NCBI GenBank assembly: GCA_037951165.1
Contig: JBBDHG010000057.1
Span: forward strand, 11,682,001 to 11,746,000
Direction of reading: 5' to 3'
Length of the DNA stretch: 64,000 bases
Origin: Lophius americanus
Lineage: Eukaryota; Chordata; Actinopteri; Lophiiformes; Lophiidae
The notes under the pieces were generated by a model. The model worked only from the letters and a program-made list of their open reading frames with translations. It was not told the DNA's origin and made no database searches. Shown here piece by piece: positions 13,644-24,245 of the stretch; positions within the stretch are counted from its first letter, which is position 1, and each line of letters opens with the position of its first letter. The position numbers and the translations under genes were made by a program.

Positions 13644-13664
13644 CTACAAACAGAGAAACACTCT
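13644..13664 (+). repeat. 21-bp direct repeat, right copy
   Basis: This is the exact partner of 12900-12920, 744 bp downstream in the same orientation. Confidence 0.8.
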
Positions 13665-15149
13665 GACGCAAAGGATGTCAGACAAACTGCGAAAGCATGA
13701 AGAGAGGCCTCCAATGGGCCAAGGAGTTGAAGAGTTCACTCTGCCTATTATTTAATATCGGATTAAACAATTTCTGAATTAAAGACTGTGCACCATCTTA
13801 TTTCATCTTCTGAAGGGATAGATTGACAGATGACCGAAAATCAAAATAAAGAAAGATGGTAGATGGTCCTGATTGGGAGAATGAAACCGGGAAAAATAGC
13901 AAATTTAAACAATTTTGAATCATATTGGCAGAAAAATCTTGCAGTAAATTGAAACATCTGTGTTTTACACTGTATGCCAATCATATCCCTGTAGCTTAAC
14001 TCCTTACTGACCATTACACTTAATTTCACTGCATTTGCAGCATATTGCTGCTCAAGTCCTCTACTTGCCCTCCAGCTGTAAAGCTGTCAGCCTCGCTCTT
14101 GACTCTCACTTGATATATGCAGGCTGCTATCTATCATTGCCATGACATTGCATATCTCCTTCAGTTTGACACTTTTGACAGACACTCTCCCCAATTAATG
14201 CCATGGCATCACCTAGCCTTTTACTACTGTATCTGCAGTATGCAGAGTACTGGATGCCAGTTGTGTTGAATACAGTCAAGTCTCTGGAATGTGCTGCAGG
14301 AGGGTAATCTTCCTGCTCAGTTCTTTGAATAAGCTTCATGAATATAGTACCTGCTGAGCGGATAGTCAAAAGATCACATGGCTCTTTGGGCTCACAAGAC
14401 ATAATGATGGATGTGAGATGTTGGAGAGGCATCATAGGACATATTTTTGGCCCACGCCATCAATCACTCATGCACAGCAGATGACAATTTCTTTCTCTCT
14501 CTCTGTCTCTTCCAATGGGTGGGGTTCTCAACACTGCACAGAATATTTAACAGGGAGGAGAGCACACTTTAGGGATCTTATTTGCACAGGTATCCATCTG
14601 GTTGAAGTTGTCTAGCATAATCTTCTCATCAGGTCACATTTGCATTTGGACTTGGAAAAAAGCACATTCACTCTGAGTAGAGAGAGCAGCAGCGATCGCT
14701 TCGGAAGCCAGTGGATTGTTTGCCGACGCTGTGGTGAAGACCAGTGTGTGTTGTGCTAATCCACAAGGCAGTTACTGCCATGCAATTATGTAAGGATTTA
14801 ACATGTTTGCAATTGTTGGGGGTTCAGCTTGATTTGTGTAACCAGCTTTAGTTGGAATACGATTTTCCTAAACGTTGCCAATGTGGTTTGTCTTTAAACC
14901 AGGAGGGATTCGCTGCAGTCAGACACCAGAACTTGTCTATTGTGAAAGTCTGATTAGCCAGTTTGGGAAAAGAAAAGCTGTTCTTACTGAACTCATCGAT
15001 CATCAATGACCTTTGCTTCTGTTTTTATCCTTCAAACAGCCCAACTTTCTCATGAATCAATGTCTCCATTGATTCCTATGTTCCATTAAGAATTACTCAA
15101 GCAGCAGATCTAATTGCAAAATCACTGTTCTATTAAGACCCCAACGGAA

Positions 15150-16250
15150 GTTGGCACCGGGTGAGTGGACGCCTGTTGCTGCAGCTCCGATCACGTTTCT
15201 TTACTTTTGTCGTTATTCTTCTATTGTTTCGTGTTTCTTACTTAATTTTTCTGTTCTATTCACATGCTCCTCCATGGCACTGTGGATGTACACATTGTGA
15301 AACTGGTGGCTCACTTCTTACTACTAAGATGCTACAACCCTGGACACATCACGGTGAAGAAGCAGGACTGTACAGGGGATGTTGACCTACTGGCGTTGAG
15401 CGATAATAGCCATATAACCTTCCGAGGGAGTTCACACACATGATCGCGTGTATGTGCCCTCTCCAAAGAAGCTGCAGCTGCCTGTTAACTGATTCACACC
15501 ATAGTGTCAGAGCTGCAGGCTGCCAACCCACAGTCCCTCCTCATTATCTCTGGGAATTTTAATCATGCCTCCCTTTCCTCCATTCTCCCCACTTACACTC
15601 AGTACATCAAATGCAATAACCAAGAACATTAGGACAATGGACCTTCAGTCCTGTAGAGTACTTCCTGTGTGATGCCTGTACCAAAGCCTGCCTATCCCAG
15701 GAAGCCCAAACACTTCAGACCTCTGGTCTTGAACTCCCACCTGATGACTACCTTAGAGAGGGTTCTTCTCAAGCATCTCTCTCATCTGGAAAACCCCTGG
15801 AAACAATGTGGGGGACATGTTTTTTGACTTCTCCAGTGCTTTCAACAGCACTCAGCCTCTACTGCTGAGATGGAAGCTCGAAGAGGCGGGGATTGACCAC
15901 CACCTAGCTGTATGAACAATCTCACTGACAGACCAAAGTACGTCAGGCTGAGGGACTGTGTCTCTGATGTGGAGGCCAGCAGCACTCCGCAGAGGACCAT
16001 GCTCTCCCCTTTCCTATTCACATTATGAATGTCAGACTTCAGACCAAACGTCACTCGCTGGCATCTCCAAGTTCTCCGATGACTTAGCCATCCTCGGATA
16101 CATATCATAGGGGAACAATCCGGAGTACCGGAACGCTGTAAAGGACTTTGTGGACTGGTGTGAGGTCAATCACCTTCAGATTAACACCAGCAAAACAAAG
16201 GAGCTGGTGATTGACTTTTGCAGCAGGTCCTTAGAGAACCAATTCAAAAC
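15150..16250 (+). mobile_element. Decayed non-LTR retrotransposon with endonuclease and RT segments
   Basis: Broken plus-strand frames follow ORF2 order. An endonuclease-like part reads LLIISGNFNHASL (about 15537-15575). RT-like pieces then follow: ENPWKQCGGHVF, LTDRPKYVRLRDCVSDVEAS (about 15925-15984), MLSPFLFT, and DWCEVNHLQINTSKTKELVI (about 16153-16212), the last matching the region after the RT catalytic core. Several stops and frameshifts, plus internal deletions (the canonical length is much longer), make it a pseudogene. It looks like an L2/CR1-type teleost LINE. The family is inferred. Confidence 0.8.
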
Positions 16251-18218
16251 AGTATTTCATTATATCCATCATGCCATATCTAGCTCGGGAAGACAAAGCT
16301 CCAGAGGAAACAATATGAATTCCACAACCAAATCACTGAGATGTCGATTGGCACAGGACATAAACGATCACCTGAACCTTTGCTAGGGGAAATATGTTAG
16401 GTAATTTGCATGCATGGCACATTCGCATTGTATTAATATCCCACAAGACCTCTGTAATTATTTAAAAATTACCACAGGTCCCCAGTTAATACTAGTCCCA
16501 TGAAAACGTATTTCTATTGCCGGTTCTGTCCAATAGACAATGGAACCGAGTCCCCGGACTATCATGTGTGAAATGAACCTCATACTTTCATTATGGTTCA
16601 ATTAGTAACCTAGTAATTCTGTCAACATCTGTGTAAATTCACCAACTGAATGTCAAATCAAGAAGTGCAATTCAATAGTATTTGGGCAATGCTTACTATT
16701 AATCACATTGGACTATAGTGCCAGTCTAAAAATAAAATAAAGTAAAGTAAAATGAAGAACAATAAATAAATAACAGGTGTACTTTGGTTTACCTTTTTCT
16801 TATTCTTTGTTAGCTACATTTCACAACCAATTTATTATAAACAAACCTAATACATATCAAAATGTTGACAGACGCTGACATAGATATTTGCTTGAATTTT
16901 TTCATATGACTCTTGGTTTTTTATTTTTAACCAGTGAATCAGAAAAAAATTTATATCTTGACCCAAAATCCATGCAACGTTTTTCCCTGTTCTACCCATT
17001 GGTTATTTTAAGTAACGCCTTGCCTGAATTACGTACCCAAAATTAGTGATGGGTGATAAAAATAAACATAAATTTCTCAACTTTGTACTGTATGTATGTA
17101 CTGTTTAACATGCGATAAATAATGGAAAGATTATTATAATCCGTGATTAAACACAAAAATTACAAATATTTCTTTCCCCGTCCTGATTTATTTTGATAAA
17201 AAAGGCCATAACATTTTTTATTATGGCAACACCATGAAACTAAACTTTTTAAATACTACTGCATCAAATTTGACAGAAATATGACAAAGTACTTGTTATT
17301 CCTGAAAGTGTTTGTGGTATAGGACCGGATGGACTCTCCAATGTACCCTAAATTTTGGAAGTGAAATCCCGCTGAAGTCCACTGGATGGGATGATAAGCA
17401 CATACAGAAACCTTGGCTGCGACATAAATAATGTATATTTTTAATCAAAATTTAGCATTGTGAACAGTTAAGAATAAAAAAAACTAGCCCACCTGTCACA
17501 TAAGAGTCTGTCCATTCTTGATAAGAAACTTTGTTTTCACTGTGTACACAAGCAGGGGTCACAAGCAGCCCTGTGCACTTTCAACTTCTCAGACTGTGCC
17601 GCTAAATTTTCCCTCTAAGTTTCCCTCTAAGAGTTACTAAAATTTGATTAGCTTCATGTGTGATGTATTTCAGCTCCAAACATTTCAACTAATCTTACAT
17701 TTTTCACCCAAGCGGTCTCACGTCGTAAATTTGCGTCTTCATGTACAAGACTGGAGTGTTTACAGGATATAATTTGTAGGAAGACATTTTCTGCTCGCTG
17801 GAAATGTATCTGCTTAACATATGGGATATAAAAGCTCTAATCTTCAAGTGCTGTTGACATTCAGAGCTGTCTCTCCATATCACTGCTATTGTGGCTGCCT
17901 CTCTCACACAGGTGTGTATTATTCACATACACTTCAACTTTTCCAACAGAAGCTTAGTGCCATCCATAACTGACTACATTAAAAACATGCAGGAATATAT
18001 TACTGATTTAGTTGAATAAGTATTCAGTATTGAACGATTAACATGGGGTGGCTTCTTTGGCAGAGCGCCCTCTACCACATTAATGTATTCACATGGAATC
18101 CAATGAATGGGAATCCATGAGAAGCCTGCAATGGACTGCTGGCAGCTTTCCTTGCAAGAATTCAGTGACAACCCCGCATTTGTTTCCATCATTGATAAAT
18201 TGATTTGCATTTTTTCAG

Positions 18219-18405
18219 GAACTCCACGTACTGCATGAAGGTGTCCATGTCTCTCACGGTGGCAGAGAATGACACAGATCTCTGCTACAACTCCAAGATG
18301 AGGTTCTTTGAGAAGGCGGAGCTAAGCAAAAGCAAAGACATCACCTGTCAGGGCATAGAGGATTATATCCAGCCAGGAAAGATGCCTGAGATTGTGTGGT
18401 ACAAG
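18219..18405 (+). CDS. il1rapl1: Internal exon of IL-1 receptor accessory protein-like 1 (end of Ig1, start of Ig2)
   Basis: The exon has 187 nt: one base completing a split codon (AG|G, Arg in the family) and then 62 codons. It follows a ttttttcag acceptor and ends at AAG|gtgagt, so the start phase is split and the end phase is 0. The peptide runs NSTYCMKVS... FEKAELSKSK... PEIVWYK. NSTYC is the end of Ig domain 1 and the part from about residue 20 begins Ig domain 2, with Cys at residues 5, 22 and 43 and Trp at 60. N-glycosylation sequons are NST (1-3) and NDT. In this family the protein is a single-pass membrane receptor with three Ig domains and a cytoplasmic TIR domain. It acts at synapses, and its ectodomain binds the receptor phosphatase PTPRD. 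FEKAELSKSK fits IL1RAPL1, whereas VSMSLTVAEN is also close to IL1RAPL2. Paralogue naming is from memory. The exon continues in phase into the exon at 21479. Confidence 0.9.
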
Positions 18406-18612
18406 GTGAGTTACCCCTTTCATTTTTTGCATAAGTAATGACCTGATCAATATGTTTTTCTACCACCTTCAACTAATCTGACAGAACCTTTTTCATAGAA
18501 TTAAAAAGCTGCCTCAAGAACCAATACCTTGAGACCTAAGTTACCTCCAACATATGTTGTGAAATAAATAGATTACAGACAAAATATATCTTTTATTTTT
18601 TCTTCCTCCTCA

Positions 18613-19035
18613 AAGGAATGTAAGGTAGGTAGGAAGGAAGAAAGGACAGTAGGTAGGCAGATCAGAATATGGTGAGTAGGTAGCAAAGGAGAATAGTCAA
18701 AAAAAAAAAGGTAGACTTTTAGGTGGGTAGGTAGGAAGGTAGGTGGAAAGGAAGAAAGGTGGGTCAATATAGACAAAGGGAAATAAGTATGTAAGGGAGA
18801 AGGAGGAATGAACAGTTCCTAGGCAGATAGGAAGGAAGGGAGGTGTATAGGTAGTTAAGGAAGACAGTCAAAAGGTGGGTAGTTAGTTAGGTAGGTTATC
18901 AGGAAGGTGGGGGAAGTACGCTTGAATGGAAGAAAGTCAAAAGGTAGGTAAGTAAGGACGAAGGAATGTAGGTATGAATGTAAGGTAGGTAGGTAGGAAT
19001 GTAGCTAGATAAGTAGACATGTCAGAAGGTAGATA
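18613..19035 (+). repeat. GGTA/GGAA degenerate simple-sequence array
   Basis: About 420 nt, purine-rich on the plus strand, made of ggtaggta, ggaaggaa and intermediate forms with interruptions. It starts about 200 nt after the donor of the first il1rapl1 exon. It contains many aggtagg words that resemble 5' splice sites. The complementary array lies at 22841-23212. Confidence 0.9.
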
Positions 19036-19439
19036 CAATGTAACTGTCCCAGGCAGACCTCCGTTGTGTGACTGGCGTCCTTGACAGAGCTTTTCTGTGA
19101 AGCTCAGGGGTCTAGTCAGCCAATATGAAAGTAAGCTAGGATAAGTCGCCACAATGCTTCTTCGGTTTCCGGCTGAATCAGATCAAAGCAGCACATAATG
19201 ACTGTGGGATTCATGCTCATTACTGGCTCTCTTTCTGTCAGCTGGGGTTGACTGAATTGTTAAAGCCCTTTATTGGACAACACATTTCAAAACCCAACCT
19301 ACAATGTCTCGATTTCCTCTCAGGTGATTACTACGTTGCTTAGTGGCAACGTAACTGGGATTGACTGCTTTACAACGACACAATACATCTTCCCTTAAAA
19401 AGAAGATATTGAAGCCACTAAATTTCAACAACTACTGCC

Positions 19440-19580
19440 CTCTAAACCTGGATTTTAACTGAACGTAGACTTTAAAGCTGTCATTAATTATTCTTTCGAG
19501 TCCAAAAGGGGTCTCAACTTTACTTGCTTGTATTATTCAGTTGGCACATACAGCAGCAATGATCACGTTAAGCACAGAGA
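19440..19580 (+). repeat. Unassigned dispersed repeat, copy A
   Basis: It shares aaacctggattttaact, an attaattattctt/ttattattcc-type segment, gcacata.agcagcaatgat and agcacagagaactga with 32510-32655. Same orientation, family unknown. Confidence 0.5.
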
Positions 19581-20084
19581 ACTGAAGATGTTGTCTGAGG
19601 AGGGGAGGGTAGCGGGAGAAAAGAGAGAAGGGGCTAAGGAGGTAAGGGAAAGTCTCAAGAGGGAGGAGGGCAGGGGAGGGGCCCAATTACAGTGAGGCCA
19701 AGAACTTGTCACCAGTCCTTTGAGAGGAGTCAGGTGGCTACTGGGTCTGACTGCTTAGTTTGAGAGAACTGTTTGCTCGACCATAGAGATTAATTAATGT
19801 TTAATTGATCAAAGTAAGGGATTAATGCTAATTTATTATTTGATTAATGGTGTTAGTTTTTCTCCAACAAGTAGGAACTTTATACCAAGCAGTTTTTGAT
19901 GCCTGTTTTACTTGTCTTTTGAGCTGAAAATATTTTTTGATTGTGGCAGGAAACATTTTGAAGTTTTGACATCGCTATCTTTTTTTCAACAATAAATTGC
20001 ATTGATACATTTAAATTAATTGCTTAATTTTCGGGGCATCACTATGTTGCCGCGGGCAAACCAATCTGCCTCACAACAGGTGGG

Positions 20085-20255
20085 TTCTGGGTCTAAAATC
20101 ACCTACCACCAAATTCCCCGTGCTGTGAATGTGGGTTTGAATAGTTGTCTTTCACTGTGTGCCCTACCTCTTGGCCTAAACCAGCTGGGATAAACTCCAT
20201 TGCCCTGTGACTCTGACAGGGATACACTTATACAGAAAATGGACAAATACATAAT
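20085..20255 (-). repeat. Abundant teleost interspersed repeat (antisense copy)
   Basis: The reverse complement reads ccattttctgtataagtgta ... gtcacagggcaatgg ... atcccagctgg ... gaggtagggcacac. This is the order seen at 29125-29440, 25222 and 63190. It is a well-known type of high-copy fish repeat, heavily diverged here. Confidence 0.7.
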
Positions 20256-20328
20256 GTACTACTACAATAATTTTTCATCATTTGTTAACTGAAATATTTT
20301 CATTCTGCCCTCAACATGTATGGACTCC

Positions 20329-20394
20329 TTACCTACCTACATAACTTACCTTACCTTGCCTTACCTGAGCTAACCTAACCTCCCTCCCTACCAA
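20329..20394 (+). repeat. Short TACC/CCTA-rich patch
   Basis: Irregular ttacc, cctacc and taacc words. It is complementary in character to the GGTA array 1.3 kb upstream in the same intron. Confidence 0.8.
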
Positions 20395-21478
20395 CGTAAT
20401 CACGGATATATTCTATACCGTGGTATTTCAAAAATATAGATCCACTTATCATTTAGTATATGTAATATAGCTACCATTTTCTTTTGTATTTTCATGTAAA
20501 CAAGTGTTATTCAAAGTGTTAAAATCCTGTAAAGTATATCCCCTAAAATTTTAATTCAAAGGACAAATGGGTCTGTATTCTTCATTCTCATTATTGTTCG
20601 GGATTTGACCCTTTAAAACTGGTGATTTGGATATTGTCCACTACAGGGTCCCGTTATGACGAACACACAGTCATAAGTGAGGTTTAAGCTCTTTACTTAA
20701 AGAATTGTAGGTGAAAAGGGTGCAGCTTATAGATGCATTAATACCCTGTTTCTGAAATAAAACAGGAAGGATAGAGAATATGCTTAACTTTGGCTTAAAA
20801 AAAGGCTCATTAAACCACACTAACATAGTATGATGCAACAACATACATAAATAACTAAATTCAGAGGAATTACCCAAAAATTTAGCCATATGATCCCCAT
20901 GACAGCAATAAAAAACTTAAATCGTCATTGACTTTTTTCATCAGATGTAGTTTTACTGTTGAATTAACGGAGGAAAACGGTGGTGGAAATACTGTGTGAT
21001 TCAAATAAGAATTTTCAAAATAAGAGCCTCAAATAAAAAAGTCCACAAACCTGAAGAATTTACAACATTATATTTACTTAAAATCCATGTTAGAGTGTAC
21101 AGCTGTATGGCCTGAGACAGATAATCTTGCAAAGATTCAGTCCCATAAGTAATTGTGTTTGTGTGCAGCAACGATGCTCTAAACTGGTAACAGACATATG
21201 GCCCAATTTGGGAAATTTGCTATATTTAAGTGAAATCAACCATAAGGTTCAGGAAATCGGCTGTAGCTACTCTCAGGAGATATTTAAATTGAAAGTACTC
21301 TCTGTGGAATAACCTATCTTCCTCCTGTATGCTTCAAGATAAGAAAAAAAGTTCCTCTGCGTCAGAGATACCCAACTAACTGTGTTTTTCCTGTAGTTTC
21401 CAAACATTAGCTACACTTTACCACCAACAGTGACACACTTCATTCTGATGCCCTCTCCCTGTGGTGTTTCCAAAAAAG

Positions 21479-21632
21479 GAGTGCAAGCCAAAGCAGTGGA
21501 GACAAACGATAGAGAAGAGGAGGGATACGCTGTCTATCAAGGAAGTACGGGAAGATGACATTGGGAATTACACCTGTGAGTTACAGTTTGGGAACTTTGT
21601 GGTACGGAGGACGACTGAGCTGTCCGTCACAG
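21479..21632 (+). CDS. il1rapl1: Next internal exon of the same IL1RAPL gene (rest of Ig2)
   Basis: The exon has 154 nt: 51 codons plus one base. It starts in phase 0, matching the end of the exon at 18405, and ends in phase 1 at ACAG|gtaagg. The acceptor is weak: a short pyrimidine stretch followed by aaaaaag|GAG. A possible branch-point A lies near 21448 in ttctgatg. The peptide begins ECKPKQW, carries EVREDDIGNYTCEL (the D-x-G-x-Y-x-C signature of an Ig F strand, Cys at residue 33, sequon NYT), and ends VVRRTTELSVT, the family's junction before Ig domain 3. The 51-codon length matches my recollection of the human IL1RAPL1 exon, without gaps. ECKPK resembles IL1RAPL2, but REVREDDIGNYTCEL and FVVRRTTEL resemble IL1RAPL1. 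The frame stays open past the donor only by chance. The next exon, starting Ig3, was not found in the remaining 42 kb. Confidence 0.9.
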
Positions 21633-21731
21633 GTAAGGAGATCTTGTACATTTCTTCATTCATCGTCACGATCGTTTGTGCTCAACTTTAACTTTAAGAT
21701 TTTGGCCAATTATTGTAAAAAATGTGTACCA

Positions 21732-21870
21732 AAAACAAGAACATCCTCATTGTTGCTCTTGCCTCTATGCACAACTGGTTTTCAAAGAGCTGGCAAAGGA
21801 AATGTCAATGGTTGTTGTTGTTACTGTCGTCGTTAAGGGATTAGGCTTTTAAAAGCTTTTGGCCGAACTT
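21732..21870 (+). repeat. Local direct duplication, unit 1
   Basis: It shares gcctctatgcacaactg, gagctggc.aa, a tgttgttgttactgt.gt.gttaa stretch, and aggcttttaaaagctttt with 22330-22475, about 604 bp downstream. It lies 100 nt after the second il1rapl1 exon and does not copy the exon. Confidence 0.75.
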
Positions 21871-21946
21871 TTGTACATTTTAACTTGTTGTCTTGAGTAA
21901 ACAAATGAGCTATTATTACCATGATAAATTATTCTAAAATCCATTA

Positions 21947-22011
21947 TCTACCCACCTATATACCTAAGTATTGAAACTCCTTTTTAACTACTGTCTTACC
22001 TACCTACCTAA
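21947..22011 (+). repeat. Short TACC patch
   Basis: Two clusters of tacc/ctac words separated by about 35 nt, of the same type as the array at 22841. Confidence 0.75.
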
Positions 22012-22176
22012 TTTTATTTCATTACACTTCGCTGATTGCACAGTCATCTTTGCTTGCCTATTTTGGGATAATATGCAATCGTCATCGCCGCCGCCGAGCC
22101 TTTCTTCTTTTTTCTTTTTTTTTACAAAAAATACTGTGCCTCCAAATAACCTCCACAGTTGAACACAGGGTATTGA

Positions 22177-22180
<4 letters not shown>

Positions 22181-22214
<34 letters not shown>
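22181..22214. repeat. (TA)n microsatellite
   Basis: About 17 uninterrupted TA units between the two copies of the local duplication. Confidence 0.97.
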
Positions 22215-22220
<6 letters not shown>

Positions 22221-22329
22221 ATATATCAATATGTATATAGATGTAAAATATCAGGGACATTCCTTTAGGAAATATTAGATATATTCCCTTGCTGTTGGGG
22301 ACGACATTTCCTAGTTTTACTTCTGTGCT

Positions 22330-22475
22330 TGCAAGAGCATGTAGAATAGCCTCATTGTCACTTGTGCCTCTGTGCACAACTGATTTCCACTGTGAGCTGG
22401 CCAAGACAATGTCGCTGGAAGTTGCTGTTGTTATTGTGGTTGTTAAAGGATTAAGCTTTTTAAGGCTGATGGTGG
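22330..22475 (+). repeat. Local direct duplication, unit 2
   Basis: This is the diverged partner of 21732-21870, with gcctctgtgcacaactga, gagctggccaagacaatgtc, and gttgttattgtggttgttaa before aggattaagctttttaa. Confidence 0.75.
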
Positions 22476-22840
22476 CAACTTTGCCAAAGTGTCTCAGTCG
22501 ATAACGTCTGTGACTGCTTTAATTGCATAAGTGAAGGAATTCACATGGAGCCACTTCAGCACTTTTTCTCAAGGCTGCTGAAATTTTTATCCTGATCTTA
22601 AGGAGAGTGAATGATTGTTTGTCATTGTTGTCACAGCCATAGCTCCTCACAATAGCCCTCATACATCAAAGAAAGGACTCAATATGTTTGACTTCATAGG
22701 TAGTCATTTGTTCTGAAGTGGCTAGATTGTAAGTAGTTATAATGGCTGCTGTGGGTGAAAAAATATGTTTATATTGTTAGCTTGACTACATAGCATTTGG
22801 TTGTTATGTTAAAGGGAGAGTTCATTCAACAATACAATGC

Positions 22841-23212
22841 CTACCTTCCAGCCCATCTACCTACCAATTGACTGTCCTCCTTAGCTTCCCTCCTACCAAC
22901 TGTCTTTCCTAATTACCTCTTAAGCAGATTACCAAACTACTTACCCACCTACGTGTCAATGGTTTTACCTATGCACCTGTCTACCTTCCTACCTACTGTC
23001 ATTTTCCTACCCTACCTCTTAAACTGCCCACCAAGCTACCTTACTCCCTACCCACCTACCTATCCACGGATTTATATACAAACCCTCTGACTGTCCTCCT
23101 TATGTGCCTACCTAACAATTTTATTTCATACCTACCTATTTACCAACCTACTTTCCAACCTATCGTCTCTCTTTCCCTCATGCTGTCCTTCCTACCTCCC
23201 TCCCTGCTTTCC
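22841..23212 (+). repeat. TACC/TTCC degenerate simple-sequence array
   Basis: About 370 nt, pyrimidine-rich on the plus strand, made of ctaccttcc, ctacctacc and ccaacc words with interruptions. It starts about 1.2 kb after the second il1rapl1 exon. It is the reverse complement in composition of the array at 18613-19035. Confidence 0.9.
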
Positions 23213-23999
23213 AAACTTTTATATTATACATATCTTATATGTTTAAAATTTTTAAAAAGTGAAATGTTGTGCAATAATTTGAACTGAATCCTCTCTCCCA
23301 ACAGAAAGAGAGCATCTGTTATGTGATGCTGTGCAGTTCATACAAAAGGACTAATATAGGCTGTATGAAGAATAAGATGGTTAATGGCTCAACTTCCTAA
23401 GAAAACTCTCACTTATTTTAGATTTATTATATTTTTAGATTAATTTGTTGCTATTACGTTTCAAATATGTGGGTAAATAACTCTAAATATCCCAAACTAT
23501 TGAACCTATATTTGTACCCATGAGAAATTATGAACGTTTTACTAATTGAAGTGACACTTCAAAATAAGCGTAAGTGAAGGTCATGTACTCTAAAAACGCT
23601 ATGCATCATTCAGTATTAATGATGACAGTATGATGGTTTCAGTTTTGGTGATTCAAACCATTTCTACATTCTCTAATTTTTTATTTTCAAAACCGGATGA
23701 CTCATGATGTTTATTGTAGCTAGGCGTAAATATAAGGAAGAGCAATAGATCTGGTTAGTAATTAATGTCTTCATTGCAGCACAATTGATACCATGTACAA
23801 AACAAACATAAATAAAAGAGAAGCAACCAACACAAAAGCAGAGTGAAAATCTTCTCTCCAAGGATAAATAGCACTCAAAGTTCATAAACAACAATGCATA
23901 CTTGACTGCACTTGGTTGCCTTTTTGCATTATCATCCCATGTACGTTTCGTGAAGCTACTTGAAATCATCAGCTGTTGAATCACTTGAACTAGCTGTTT

Positions 24000-24245
24000 T
24001 CGACCTGAAGGGGTAGCAGCTTCCTCTGAATGTCCTCAGAGATCTTCAACTTATCTTTACCACTGAGCCCATTCACCCTACCAAGGATGATCATTTCAGC
24101 TGTTTGGGCTCTTGATATCATTCTTTCAGTCTCTACCGAGAGTTCATGATCGTAGGTGAGGGTTCGAACATATATAGACCGGTAAATTGAGAGCTTTGCC
24201 TCAGGACTCAGGTCTGTCTTCCCCACAACAGACTGATACGACACT
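24000..24245 (-). mobile_element. LINE ORF2 C-terminal fragment (antisense)
   Basis: An 84-codon antisense frame reads LSPEAKLSIYRSIYVRTLTY, then MISRAQTAEM, VNGLSGKDKLK and EDIQRKLLPLQVE. This is the conserved region after the RT domain in a common fish LINE family, also present at 53815-54165. The frame is open over the fragment, so this copy may be comparatively young, but it is truncated at both ends. Confidence 0.85.

Larger units (their letters stand above)
1..18218 (+). other. 3' part of a large upstream il1rapl1 intron
   Basis: No exon encoding the body of Ig domain 1, which must precede the exon at 18219, was recognised here. This part is therefore taken as intron. The short open frames are scattered on both strands, lack domain motifs and are interrupted. 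Repeats within it are listed separately. I see nothing definable in 1-1900, 2300-3650, 6260-7380, 8200-9550, 9850-10900, 13700-15140 and 16260-18200 beyond AT-rich unique-looking sequence. Conserved regulatory elements could exist but cannot be detected without comparison to other fish. Confidence 0.75.
18406..21478 (+). other. 3,073-nt intron between the two il1rapl1 exons
   Basis: It is bounded by AAG|gtgagt and aaaaaag|GAG. It is strikingly short next to the flanking introns, which exceed 18 kb and 42 kb. It holds the GGTA/GGAA array (18613-19035), one dispersed repeat (about 19440-19580), an antisense teleost repeat (20085-20255) and a short TACC patch (20329-20394). The stretch 20400-21400 is AT-rich with nothing recognised. 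Confidence 0.85.

Noticed and set aside
18573..19152. Leu/Pro/Thr-rich open frames on the minus strand
   Set aside because: They arise from the GGTA/GGAA simple-sequence array.
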